A stretch of DNA of 32,958 nt from Pseudomonas sp. R5(2019) (GTDB lineage Bacteria > Pseudomonadota > Gammaproteobacteria > Pseudomonadales > Pseudomonadaceae), in assembly GCF_009905435.1 (NCBI RefSeq), contig NZ_JAAAMT010000055.1:1-32958 (forward strand), given 5' to 3'. The position numbers and the translations under genes were made by a program. This document shows positions 15,866-24,757 of this stretch, in pieces (positions within the stretch are counted from its first letter, which is position 1; every line of letters starts with the position of its first letter). The notes under the pieces were generated by a model. That model saw only the letters and a program-made list of their open reading frames with translations. It did not search any database and was not told the DNA's origin.

Positions 15866-15945
15866 GTGCAGGCGGCAGTCTCGCGCAGGGCAGCCCGACG
15901 TTTTAGAGTTGGGCTGAAAGTTGTGCTTTATTCAATCAGTCGTCT

Positions 15946-16470
15946 TCACGCCAACGGCGTTGGCTGAATAATTTCAACCCAGTAATCATCCGGGTCCTTG
16001 ATAAAGGCCAGGCTTTTCATGCGGCCGTCGTTCAAGCGTTTCTGAAAGGTGCAGCCCAAACTTTCGAAGCGCTCGCAGGCGGCACGAATATCCGGAACAG
16101 CGATGCAGATATGGCCAAAACCGCGCGGGTCGGTATTGCCATTATGGTAGGCAAAGTCCGCGTCGTTTTCGGTGCCGTGGTTATGGGTCAGTTCAAGAAT
16201 GCCGGGGATCGACTTCATCCATTGGGTACGCGCGACAGCGTCCGTCGGGATCTGTGATTTATCGACCAGGGCCAGGAAGTACAGGCTGAATTCGGCCTCC
16301 GGGAAGTCGCGTTTTTCGACCAGGCTAAAACCCAGCACGCGGGTGTAGAAGTCCAGCGAGCGAGTGATGTCCTTGACGCGCAACATGGTGTGGTTGAAGA
16401 CAAACTGCTGGGTGGCGGCGTCAGGTTCGGCGGTTACGCCGGGGAACGTGTTGAGGGCTTGCAGGCTCAT
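15946..16470 (-). CDS. gloA: Lactoylglutathione lyase (glyoxalase I)
   Basis: A 174-residue metal-dependent enzyme of the vicinal-oxygen-chelate fold that converts the methylglyoxal-glutathione hemithioacetal to S-lactoylglutathione. The signature blocks are HTMLRVKDITRSLDFYTRVL, ILELTHNHGTE, GFGHICIAVPD and FIKDPDDYWVEIIQP. The expected metal ligands (His near the start of the first module, Glu in LELTHN, His in GFGHIC, Glu in WVEII) are all visible. The ATG at 16470 has GGAG 6 bases upstream and is preferred over the longer frame from 16503. It is the larger eukaryote-like type common in Pseudomonas. The gene stands alone, with terminators just upstream. Confidence 0.93.
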   Translation of the reverse strand: MSLQALNTFPGVTAEPDAATQQFVFNHTMLRVKDITRSLDFYTRVLGFSLVEKRDFPEAEFSLYFLALVDKSQIPTDAVARTQWMKSIPGILELTHNHGTENDADFAYHNGNTDPRGFGHICIAVPDIRAACERFESLGCTFQKRLNDGRMKSLAFIKDPDDYWVEIIQPTPLA

Positions 16471-16587
16471 GGTGACTCCAGAAAAAGAAAAGAGACGAAG
16501 CACCAGAGGCCTCCAGGAGGAGGGCCAGGGGTGCGGTAACGTTCTTGTTTGGAGACAGATGATACGGAACTGAAGCGTTTACGCAAA

Positions 16588-16615
16588 CCACCAGCACCCG
16601 GTCAGGTGCTGGTGG
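16588..16615 (-). terminator. Strong 11-bp hairpin
   Basis: CCACCAGCACC (16588-16598), loop of six, perfect complement (16605-16615). On the minus strand it is followed by TTTG. With the hairpin at 16628-16643 it forms a tandem 3' end for the MvaU-like gene and insulates gloA. Confidence 0.5.
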
Positions 16616-16627
16616 CTGGAATAAGAA

Positions 16628-16643
16628 GCCCGCCGAAGCGGGC
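16628..16643 (-). terminator. GCCCGC hairpin after the mvaU-like gene
   Basis: GCCCGC, tetraloop, GCGGGC, followed on the minus strand by TTCTTATT. This is a compact intrinsic-terminator shape, 81 bp past the stop of the H-NS-like gene. Confidence 0.65.
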
Positions 16644-16723
16644 ATTTGGGGCGCTAGTCCTTTAGCGAATTTCATCCTGGAAGAATGGCTGTGAAAAATC
16701 TGTGAAAACCCTCGCGACGTTCG

Positions 16724-17086
16724 TCAGCTGCGGACCCAGCTCTCGACGGTGGCGGCACCGTACTGCTGTTTCCAGGCTTTGAGGCCACGGTGATTGCCAC
16801 CCTTGGTCTCGATCAGCTCCCCGGTGTGGGGGTTTTCGTAGACCTTGACCACACGAGCTCGACGGGTTTTGGGCGCCGCGGCAGCCTTTGATGCGGTTTT
16901 AGGGGTGGGGGACAAGATGGCGGTGATATCCGCCAGGCTCTTGTCGTAGGTTTTCATCAAGCCGACAAGTTTTTGCTCGAACTCGATCTCCCGTTTGAGG
17001 CCGGCGTCGTTTTTTAACGTTTCGAGCTGGGCGAGCTGTTCTTTCAAGGCTTTTTCAGCGGCGCGAAATTCGGCAAGTTTGGACAC
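16724..17086 (-). CDS. MvaT/MvaU family H-NS-like nucleoid protein
   Basis: A 120-residue xenogeneic silencer of the Pseudomonas MvaT/MvaU family. It coats AT-rich DNA and represses acquired genes. Residues 1-60 are a coiled-coil oligomerisation helix (LAEFRAAEKALKEQLAQLET), residues 61-78 an Ala/Lys linker, and residues 79-120 the DNA-binding domain with VYENPHTGELIETKGGNHRG, LKAWKQQYG and a final Trp motif (ESWVRS). The beginning MSKLAEFRAAEKAL is closer to MvaU than to MvaT. It is a single-gene unit with a long leader and tandem terminators. One of its natural targets could be the AT-rich decayed segment nearby (inference). Confidence 0.92.
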   Translation of the reverse strand: MSKLAEFRAAEKALKEQLAQLETLKNDAGLKREIEFEQKLVGLMKTYDKSLADITAILSPTPKTASKAAAAPKTRRARVVKVYENPHTGELIETKGGNHRGLKAWKQQYGAATVESWVRS

Positions 17087-17194
17087 TGTCTGTACTCCTG
17101 TCGTGTGAAGCCGCTAATCCAGGCCAGATAACCCGTACACACCGGAACAAGGCCAGGACAGCGAAAGACGGTTTTCAAGGGGACCGTTGTTATC

Positions 17195-17223
17195 AGTGTA
17201 GTAGTGGCGGTCGGGTCGGTAAA
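17195..17223 (-). promoter_or_regulatory. Possible sigma-70 promoter of the mvaU-like gene
   Basis: On the minus strand TTTACC (17218-17223) and TACACT (17195-17200) are separated by 17 bases, about 110 bases before the ATG. The match to consensus is moderate. Confidence 0.35.
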
Positions 17224-17364
17224 CAATCAACTAGTGCTTAAGAGATAAGTGGATGTTTCAGGCGGCCATTAAACCGTTAAAACAACAGCGCACGGCGGTG
17301 CATCACAAGTATTGAGTGGATCAATATTCAAATGGAACTTTTCTGATGGCCGCAACTGCATCAC

Positions 17365-18669
17365 TTAAGTATTAACGCCTGACACTACCCGGTTTTTCGC
17401 TTCAATCCATTGCGCCATGTACTGGGTGCTCTTGTGGTGGTGATGACGCAGCATGGCCCCGGTGAAATTGGCCAGTCGGTGTTCAGTCAAGTTTTCAAGG
17501 TAATCAGCGATGCGTTCGATCAACGCCGCTGCATGGTGCTGGTCATCATAGCGCGCGCGGAGCAGCGCAGTGCCATGAACCTGGGCCTGTTCCCAGCCGG
17601 CCTGGTCCCGATACAGCGCAACGGCCGCGTCGGCAATCGCCTGGGCGCTCTGTGCGATCGCGCCGGGCCAGGGCAGCTCGCCCTGCATCGCTTCGGCGCC
17701 GATCGGCGTTGTCACGCTGGGTGTACCACAGAGCATGGCATCGGCCAGCTTGCCCTTGATGCCTGCGCCAAATCGCAGCGGCGCCAGGCAAATGCGCGCG
17801 TCGGCCATGACCTGTAAGGCGTCTTCGGCCCAGTTCATGATGTGAAACCCCTGTGCGGCGTTGTGCAGCGCCGTGGCCTTGGGCGGGGTGTAGGCGCCGT
17901 AGACCAGCAAGCGTGCACTGGGCAGTTGCTCGCGGATGAGCGGCCAGATGGCCTGTTTGAGCCAGAGCACCGCATCCCAGTTGGGCGCATGGCGGAAGTT
18001 GCCGATGCTGAGGAAGTCGGCGCGCTCCTCGAAGGGTTTGTATCGGCGCGCAGTGCTGTCGAGCATCAACGGGCACCAGTGCAACAGCGCAGCCGGAACG
18101 CGAAATTGTTCGGTCAACAGATCGATCTCGCGATCTGAAATCATCAGGTTCAAATCGCTGCGGTAGATCGCCGCCAGTTCCCGTTGTGTCAGGTCAGCAT
18201 CGGCCATGTGCCGATAGAGCGCCTTGTCATCCGGGGTAAACAGGTCGCTGAAATCATCCCGCTCCGGCTGCTGCCTGAGGCTGTCCTTGAGCAGGCGATG
18301 GCGGGCATCGCGCAGGCTTTGCAGGTCAGAGGTTTCCAGCACGCGCAGGGCGCCGGGGCAGTGCTTCTCGACACGCCAGCCGAACTGTTCTTGCATCATG
18401 AAACGGTCGAACAGCACCACGTCCGGGGCAAGCGCACTGACGAAGTGGTCGAAACTGCTGTTGTTCAGCTCGATGCTGCATTCGCCGATGCCCAGTGCAG
18501 CCAGGTCGGCCTTGTGCTCGCCCTCGGTGGCGGGGCTGGCGAAGGTCACGGTCCAGCCGGCGCCGACGAACGCCTCGAGCAATTGCATCATGTGCCCACC
18601 CGCGGCAGAAGAGCGTGGCTCCGGCCAGACATAACCGATAACCAGCACCTTGAGGGGGGAGGACTGCAT
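17365..18669 (-). CDS. Glycosyltransferase, GT-B fold (GT4-like)
   Basis: A 434-residue cytosolic or membrane-associated sugar transferase. The N-terminal Rossmann half begins KVLVIGYVWPEPRSSAAGGH. The C-terminal half has FLSIGNFRHAPNWDAVLWL, the usual start of the second domain in this group, then MNWAEDALQVMADARICLAP, LRFGAGIKGKLADAMLCGTP and an acidic GAEAM in the donor-sugar site. The last 40 residues are His- and Lys-rich (MLRHHHHKSTQYM). No signal peptide is seen. No other cell-surface genes lie beside it, so donor and acceptor are unknown. A perfect palindrome ATGTTCGAACAT (18668-18679) overlaps its start codon. Confidence 0.85.
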   Translation of the reverse strand: MQSSPLKVLVIGYVWPEPRSSAAGGHMMQLLEAFVGAGWTVTFASPATEGEHKADLAALGIGECSIELNNSSFDHFVSALAPDVVLFDRFMMQEQFGWRVEKHCPGALRVLETSDLQSLRDARHRLLKDSLRQQPERDDFSDLFTPDDKALYRHMADADLTQRELAAIYRSDLNLMISDREIDLLTEQFRVPAALLHWCPLMLDSTARRYKPFEERADFLSIGNFRHAPNWDAVLWLKQAIWPLIREQLPSARLLVYGAYTPPKATALHNAAQGFHIMNWAEDALQVMADARICLAPLRFGAGIKGKLADAMLCGTPSVTTPIGAEAMQGELPWPGAIAQSAQAIADAAVALYRDQAGWEQAQVHGTALLRARYDDQHHAAALIERIADYLENLTEHRLANFTGAMLRHHHHKSTQYMAQWIEAKNRVVSGVNT

Positions 18670-18734
18670 GTTCGAACATCCGCGGGCGAAAAAAGGGCGG
18701 CTATTTAACCATAGGTCGCCGCCCTCGGCGTTCT

Positions 18735-19748
18735 CTATTGCTGGCGCGGCACCCGACCGGTGACAAAGTGTACGATATCGTTATAGCCGGGGGTGGAGGC
18801 ATGCCCGGGGGTCACCAGCGAGTCGATAAACGCCTCATCTTCGGCGCTGATCCGAACTTCCAGGGCCTTGCTGTAGGTGTCCCACTGCGCTTCGGTACGC
18901 GGGCCGACGATGGCCGAGCTGATGGACGCGTTGTTCAAGACCCAGGCAATCGCGAACTCGACGATGCCGACACCCTTGGCTGCGCCATAGGCCTGGATCT
19001 GTTGCGCGATGGCAAATGACTCGGCGCGCCATTCGGTTTCCAGAATCCGCTTGTCCTGGCGCCCGGCCCGGCTGTTGCTGTCAGGGGCTGCGGTGGCGCT
19101 GTATTTACCGCTGAGCACGCCGCGGGCCAACGGGCTGAAGGGCACAATGCCAAGGCCATACTGCGCAGCAGCGGTGAATTGCTCAGGCTCGGCCTGACGG
19201 TTGACGATGTTGTAAAGCGGCTGGCTCACGACCGGCCGCGCCACACCCAGGCGGTCAGCCAGATTGACAATCTCAGCGATGCGCCAGCCACGGAAGTTGG
19301 ACACGCCCCAGTGGCGGATCTTGCCCTGGCGCAGCAAATCGCCCATGGCCCCCACGGTGACCTCCAGCGGGGTGCCATGGTCTTCGCGGTGCAGGTAATA
19401 GATATCCAGGTAATCGGTGCCCAGCCGTGTCAGGCTGGCTTCGATGGCATTGAAAATATGTTTGCGGCCCAGCCCGCTGCGGTTGGGCAGGCCATCGACC
19501 GGGCCAAAGCCGACCTTGGAGGCCAGCACCCAGTCGTGACGGTGACGGGCCACTGCCTCACCGACAGTCTCCTCGGAGCGGCCGGCGTTGTAGACGTCGG
19601 CCGTGTCGATGAAGTTGACCCCTTGCTCCCAGGCCTTGTCGATGATGCGCAGCGAATCTTGTGTGTTGGTCTGTTCCCCGAACATCATGCTGCCCAGGGT
19701 CAAGGCGGAAACGTGAAGGCCACTGCGGCCAAGAGGGCGGTAGATCAT
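18735..19748 (-). CDS. Aldo/keto reductase
   Basis: A 337-residue NADPH-dependent oxidoreductase with the (beta/alpha)8 fold. The catalytic tetrad is visible: Asp and Tyr in VNFIDTADVYNAGRSEE, Lys in VLASKVGFG and His in YYLHRED. The cofactor-binding end is seen in IVPFSPLARGVLSGKY and in the late SISSAIVGPRTEAQWD. The sequence is closest in style to the YajO/YghZ-like group (GLHVSALTLGSMMFG), which acts on various aldehydes and ketones. The natural substrate is not known. The start has AAGGA about 9 bases upstream. It is a single-gene unit between a glycosyltransferase gene and a long palindromic repeat. Confidence 0.92.
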   Translation of the reverse strand: MIYRPLGRSGLHVSALTLGSMMFGEQTNTQDSLRIIDKAWEQGVNFIDTADVYNAGRSEETVGEAVARHRHDWVLASKVGFGPVDGLPNRSGLGRKHIFNAIEASLTRLGTDYLDIYYLHREDHGTPLEVTVGAMGDLLRQGKIRHWGVSNFRGWRIAEIVNLADRLGVARPVVSQPLYNIVNRQAEPEQFTAAAQYGLGIVPFSPLARGVLSGKYSATAAPDSNSRAGRQDKRILETEWRAESFAIAQQIQAYGAAKGVGIVEFAIAWVLNNASISSAIVGPRTEAQWDTYSKALEVRISAEDEAFIDSLVTPGHASTPGYNDIVHFVTGRVPRQQ

Positions 19749-19804
19749 GCTCGGAATCCTTCGATAAGGCGCGGTCGATGCGCGGGGTAGTGGCTAGCAA
19801 CTCA

Positions 19805-19943
19805 TGTAGGAGCGGACCTGGCCGCGATGGGCCGCGCAGCGGCCCCGGCGATTCTGAAATTGCCGGCACTCGCAAGCTTGTCGGGGATGTCACTGGCTTC
19901 AGGGGCCGCTTTGCGGCCCATCGCGGCCAGGTCCGCTCCTACA
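19805..19943. repeat. 139-bp palindromic element with 31-bp perfect arms
   Basis: TGTAGGAGCGGACCTGGCCG begins the left arm (19805-19835). The right arm (19913-19943) is its perfect complement, and eight further bases pair inside (GCGGCCCC with GGGGCCGC). The 77-base core is asymmetric, and its reverse complement resembles the core of the element at 32840, so these are two copies of one dispersed family in opposite orientation. Confidence 0.85.
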
Positions 19944-20002
19944 AGGGTTGCGTCGCGAGGCTCCTTTTTTACACAGTTCTGTCGGCGGATGCATCCTTGG
20001 CG

Positions 20003-23000
20003 TCAGTGATGGGCGGTCCAACCCAGGCGGATCATGAACAAGGTCACAGAGTCGGCGTTGCCGAGCATGACCTTGATTCGCTTGAGTTCATCGTTCATGA
20101 AGATCACCCTGGCTTCGTTCAGGTTCTTGGCGCCGGTGGTCTTGAGGATGAACGCCTTGCCGCGTTTATCGGAGGCTTCCAGATCACGGGTCTGCCCGGT
20201 TGCCTGATCATGAAGGGTAAACAACTGATGATTGGGTGTGCGTGTTGAAAACAGCTGGTTGTGTTGGCGCAGCAGCCAGTTGCGCTCAAGCCCCGGCAAA
20301 ATCCAGTCGGTAAAGGGCACGGTAGCTTCGATGTACTGGATATCGCGGGTGTTCAGCGCCAGGTGGCTGAATTCGTGAATCAACACGGCCGCACGGCTGC
20401 TGGTATCGGCCTGCTCCAGACGAAGGCCGGGCTCGAGTGGCAATCGCTGTGTGAAGTTGAAGTCAAAAAAGCTGTCCATCAGAAAGATCTGCTGCAATCC
20501 ATCCATGGGCACCATAAATGCGTTGCCCTCGATGCCCGCGGGTTTGGTGGCCATCACGTAGCGGGATGAGTGACGCGGTGAATAGGTGGGTGACACCAGC
20601 ATGGAAAGCAGCGTGTTGCAGGTTTTCTGTAAAAGCTCGAGCACCGCGGGCGTCACCTGCTGGATGTCAAAGAAATCGCAAATGATTTGCGCTGTGCGCG
20701 GGTGCAGTTGTGGGGCATCGAGGTTATTGAAGGCGGTTGCCAGATAGTCCACCGCCTGTCGATGCGCCTTGCGGATCAGGCGGGCACGGTAGGGCACCTG
20801 GCGTCGGATCTTCGCTATGCCAACGGCCAGAATGGTGATCGCTTCACGTTCGACCGCCCTGCGCGTGTAGGCACCGCTGAGGTGAGTCAGCACACCACCC
20901 TGGCGGATGGGCAGCTGCTTCCAGAGCCGGGCTTCGCTGCCCGCAACGTTTTCGCTGTGCAGCCCTTTACTCAGGCAAAACCACTGGATCAGCGCGCCGA
21001 CCACTTGTGCCAAGGCTTCACTCCAACGGCCCTGCCGGGCGTTTTCATAAGCCTGGGTGACAATCAGCTGCGTCTGCCAGGCCATCAGCAGCATCCCGAG
21101 TTTACCCGGTAAAAACAGTGTGAATTGTTCCAGGCCAAGGCTCAGCAGATGCGTGAAGCTGTTCCAGCGTGCCTGGGCCGAAGTCACCGATTGGGCCCGG
21201 GCCATCTCCTTGAGCAGTTGTGAATTGGCCTCGAACAGCCACGCCATGGGGTTGGAGGTGATCGTCTCGGTTGAAAGGCGAACTGGGCCCGGGGTTGTCA
21301 GCGGCAGGTCAAAATCGGACTCGACGCTGATGGGCAGGTGTGGTTGGGCAAAGCCGCCGTGGTCATAGATACGACGGGTCACGGTGTCGAGCTTTTCCAG
21401 CACGCGCTGTTGCAGATGCGTATCGTTGTTGAGCGCATGGAGCAACGCCTCACGGCTATCGAATGCTCTGAATGTTTGCGCTTCATAGGGGCTGTAGAGC
21501 ACCACCGGGCCCTGCTGTGCAGGGCCGATCAGGTAGAGCCCGTGAACCACGTCGGGAGGCAGGTAGCCGCCCGCAATCAGTGCCAAGGGACCCACACCGA
21601 TGTCGGTTGCGCTCTGGGGCGAGTGGACGAGCGTTTCTACGTAGTGGCAGGCCGTGGCACTCAGTTCACCTTGCAACCGCGCACGCAGCGCCGATTCACG
21701 CAGTTGGGCGGCCAAATGCTTGCTATAGAGCGACACACGGGTAGTGTAATCAGGGTCTTGCGCGGACAGCCCGGTCTCCAGCAGCGCTTGATAATGGCCG
21801 CCGATATCCAGCTGTTTGACCAGGCTGCGGATATAGGCGGGAGTAAATCCGCTGGGAGGCGGCTGGCCGGTGCCGGTATCGATTCGCGCGATTTCGCCTT
21901 CCCACACCGAGAAATGACCGATGGCGTATTCCGCCAGGGACCGCGTCCGGCTGACCTGGCCCGCCGGCAGACTGGACGGGATTTCGCCTGCCGGGACAGG
22001 AGCGATAACGTACTGGCGTGTGGTCAATTGAATAGGCTCGGGCGCCAGGGTGCCGATGCCGAAATCCACGTCAAGGCGAGCTTTCAGCGCACGGTTGGCA
22101 TAGGTCAGCAGATCAGGAATATCGAACAGGTAGTCGGTGTTCGGCCCATCAAGGCTCAGCGCTTGACCCAGGGTCAGGATGTAGTGCTCCTGGTCGGCGC
22201 TCGAGGCGTTGGCCAACCATCCGGGAACCTGGGCATTGAAGGCCTGCTGGTGCCTGAGGTCATTCAGGCGTTCAAGGCATCCGCACAGCGGATCGTGGCC
22301 CAACTGGGCGTTTGCCAGGTCCTGCGCCGTTGCTGGAGGCATGCCGGTGTCGACGATCAGGGTGCTGGTTGAGCCGATCTGCGATTTTCGATGTTCGCGC
22401 TGTTGATTGACCAGCACCCGGAACGGGTCTGATTCGATCAAGGCCCAGGCTGATTCCTCTGCGCCCGTGCGCCCCTTCAGCGCCTGCAACGAGGCAAAAA
22501 CTTCAAAGCCCTGATTCGGCGACCAGAGTATCAAGGGCGTGGCAGTTGCAAGGTTCGCCAGCGGCTGGCCCGTGACCAGCAAACGATCGGGTAGCGGGTT
22601 GTCTTCGCCCCATTGCTGATACACCTGTGGCTCGACGCCGTCTCGTGGCGCCCGTAACCTGGCCAGCGGCTGCTCAAGAACATATTCAAGGGTATTGCGC
22701 ACATCAACGGCCAACTGGCCTTTGACCAGCTGCAATTCAAGCTGCCAGGCAGCTCGCCACAATTGCATGCGGCAGTGCTGGGGTTCGAGGTAACGGCCGG
22801 CGATAAACTGTGCGGCCATTTCGAATCGCTCGCAGGCCGCTTGCCAGCGCTCGCCAAGACTTCTTGCGCTGCGCTCCAGTGCGTGGCTGAGCATCGCCTG
22901 GCTCACCGCCTGCAAGGACGCGCGTGGCATGCCCGGCCGTTGCTCAACTACGTGCAGGCCTTGATAGTCCCTCAGGGCGTCAGTGGGCCTGCTGACACTG

Positions 23001-24658
23001 CTGCCCAGCATCGCGAGCAACGGCAGTTCCGTAGCGGAGCCGCTGGGGGATGAGGTGTAACTGAGTACTAGATTTCGGGCGTATTGGTCATTTTTCAGCA
23101 GCGTTGCCAGTTGCGCTTCCAGCCCACTCAAGCTGACGCTTTGCAATGTTGGCCGGCGGCTGTGCAGAGTGGTTGCAACCTGCTTCACGGTTTCCAGTGT
23201 CGGCCGCGGCGAAAGTGCGGTGACGAGTACGCTGGCCGGCACGTCCTCGGCGCTGTCGGCTGCAGGCTCGAGCCGCTGGAGGCGAGGGTCCAGCCACGCC
23301 CCGAGATCAAGCGCCCGATGGCAGGCGGTCAGATAATCGAAGGGACTGGAATGACCCAATAGTTGGGTCAGGTGCGCCGCTTGCAACTCAAATATCGACC
23401 CGAGTGCATGATCGATTCCCGCCTCAGCCGCAGGGCTGAGCGTGATCTCGCACAGGGTCTGATCAAGGGCTGCATCGCGTGCCTGGGGGGCGATAAAGTC
23501 GAGCCAGCGAAAGCGCAGCGTGGGGTCCAGCAGATGGGCTTGCAATGCATTGACACTGGCGAAGCGTTGCAGCCCCCCAACGGCGCTGTACAGGTAAATG
23601 GGCGTTTGTGAGTGCTCAAGCGGTGCAATGGCAAACAGGCCCAGCAGGCCCACGGGGGAAGCGCCTTCAGCCTTGAACTGCAGACGATGGGCGCAAAGCG
23701 TGTTCGGGTATTGGCCGGTCAGCCAGTTCAGCAAGGCCCGCTGCTCAGCGGCACTGAGCAGCTGCTGCCAGGCGCACTGGCGGATCGCTTCGAGAACGCC
23801 ACAGCGCAGTGCATGCAGCAGCTGGGCGCGAGGGTTTTCGCCGGCCACCCAATGGTTCTCCAGGCCACGCGCAACGTGCTCGGCCAGATTCTTGTGGGTG
23901 GCCGCGAAGGCCGCCAGCAGTGTCTCGCTATCGTCCTCGGAGCACGGCTCGCTACTGCGCTGAATCCAGCGATAGCGCTGGCCTTGCGGTTGCGCCAGAT
24001 AGTCCAGCGCTGCCTCCGTCAAAGACAGGCAGCGCAGCGGCGATGTATCAGTGATCTGAACCTGTACGACAACGGGCGGCGCTGCATTCGGCCAGCGACT
24101 GATCACTTCATTGAGCAGGGCGTTACGAAGCAACTGGCGCGGATTGGGGGCTTGCTTGAGCGTGGTGTCCAACTCTTTGAGTTGTAGCGTCAGTTGCTCG
24201 TTGATAGTGATGCTCAAGGCTTCGAAACCGGGTTGCTCGACCCGTGTGGCCTCAACGTCAACCACTCGTGCCTGCTCAAGCACGCGCCATTGCTGCGCAG
24301 TGGTGTAGCCCAGTAATTGCAGGCGCTTGGACGGGTCGTCCAGGTCACCCAACAAGGCCTGCTTGAGGGCCACTCTATCCGTATACACCGACACCCCGAG
24401 GGTAGGGTGGTAGAGCCCGATGCGCTGCTGGGCCGAGTGGCTGAGGAGCCAGCAGGCGCTCAACGTGATCGATTCGCCGTCGGCGGTCACCGCCTCCAGG
24501 CTGTCGACCCGCAGCTCGGTGTCAGCCTCCTCGAGTGTTGCCAACCATTGGCAATCATTGGCACTCAAGGCAGCGGAGGATAAGCCGGGTTTCAACCACT
24601 GGTGAAACTGTTCACGCAAGGCGTCTGCGTGGAAATAGGGCAATGTTCGAGTCGTCAT
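20003..24658 (-). CDS. Large DUF6543/dermonecrotic-toxin-like protein with C-terminal zincin motif
   Basis: A 1551-residue protein, the longest in the window, uninterrupted and starting after AAGGAC. It resembles the large Pseudomonas proteins annotated as DUF6543 or dermonecrotic toxin domain. A module with the pattern LYxP...G...F.S..AL...L occurs four times, at about residues 78-115, 337-388, 690-740 and 1035-1095 (for example PIYLYSAVGGLQRFASVNAL and VVLYSPYEAQTFRAFDSREAL). Residues about 1180-1235 form a hydrophobic region (LGMLLMAWQTQLIV, VGALIQWFCL). A zinc-protease motif HEFSH (residues 1428-1432, bases 20363-20377) lies in AVLIHEFSHLALNTRD. No signal peptide is seen. A toxin or effector with a metallopeptidase end is inferred. 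No immunity gene or secretion genes are adjacent. Confidence 0.8.
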   Translation of the reverse strand: MTTRTLPYFHADALREQFHQWLKPGLSSAALSANDCQWLATLEEADTELRVDSLEAVTADGESITLSACWLLSHSAQQRIGLYHPTLGVSVYTDRVALKQALLGDLDDPSKRLQLLGYTTAQQWRVLEQARVVDVEATRVEQPGFEALSITINEQLTLQLKELDTTLKQAPNPRQLLRNALLNEVISRWPNAAPPVVVQVQITDTSPLRCLSLTEAALDYLAQPQGQRYRWIQRSSEPCSEDDSETLLAAFAATHKNLAEHVARGLENHWVAGENPRAQLLHALRCGVLEAIRQCAWQQLLSAAEQRALLNWLTGQYPNTLCAHRLQFKAEGASPVGLLGLFAIAPLEHSQTPIYLYSAVGGLQRFASVNALQAHLLDPTLRFRWLDFIAPQARDAALDQTLCEITLSPAAEAGIDHALGSIFELQAAHLTQLLGHSSPFDYLTACHRALDLGAWLDPRLQRLEPAADSAEDVPASVLVTALSPRPTLETVKQVATTLHSRRPTLQSVSLSGLEAQLATLLKNDQYARNLVLSYTSSPSGSATELPLLAMLGSSVSRPTDALRDYQGLHVVEQRPGMPRASLQAVSQAMLSHALERSARSLGERWQAACERFEMAAQFIAGRYLEPQHCRMQLWRAAWQLELQLVKGQLAVDVRNTLEYVLEQPLARLRAPRDGVEPQVYQQWGEDNPLPDRLLVTGQPLANLATATPLILWSPNQGFEVFASLQALKGRTGAEESAWALIESDPFRVLVNQQREHRKSQIGSTSTLIVDTGMPPATAQDLANAQLGHDPLCGCLERLNDLRHQQAFNAQVPGWLANASSADQEHYILTLGQALSLDGPNTDYLFDIPDLLTYANRALKARLDVDFGIGTLAPEPIQLTTRQYVIAPVPAGEIPSSLPAGQVSRTRSLAEYAIGHFSVWEGEIARIDTGTGQPPPSGFTPAYIRSLVKQLDIGGHYQALLETGLSAQDPDYTTRVSLYSKHLAAQLRESALRARLQGELSATACHYVETLVHSPQSATDIGVGPLALIAGGYLPPDVVHGLYLIGPAQQGPVVLYSPYEAQTFRAFDSREALLHALNNDTHLQQRVLEKLDTVTRRIYDHGGFAQPHLPISVESDFDLPLTTPGPVRLSTETITSNPMAWLFEANSQLLKEMARAQSVTSAQARWNSFTHLLSLGLEQFTLFLPGKLGMLLMAWQTQLIVTQAYENARQGRWSEALAQVVGALIQWFCLSKGLHSENVAGSEARLWKQLPIRQGGVLTHLSGAYTRRAVEREAITILAVGIAKIRRQVPYRARLIRKAHRQAVDYLATAFNNLDAPQLHPRTAQIICDFFDIQQVTPAVLELLQKTCNTLLSMLVSPTYSPRHSSRYVMATKPAGIEGNAFMVPMDGLQQIFLMDSFFDFNFTQRLPLEPGLRLEQADTSSRAAVLIHEFSHLALNTRDIQYIEATVPFTDWILPGLERNWLLRQHNQLFSTRTPNHQLFTLHDQATGQTRDLEASDKRGKAFILKTTGAKNLNEARVIFMNDELKRIKVMLGNADSVTLFMIRLGWTAHH

Positions 24659-24757
24659 GGCGCGCGTCCTTGTGCCGGTAGAAGGCTTGCAAAGGCGTCA
24701 CGCTACAAGGGAACACTGGCCGCGCGGCTGTAATTAATGACAGCAGGAAGTGGCCCG

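Noticed and set aside
17310..17326. TATTGA-N5-TCAATA inverted repeat as an operator
   Set aside because: It lies after the mvaU-like promoter and at the end of the glycosyltransferase, not before a gene start; no T tract for a terminator.
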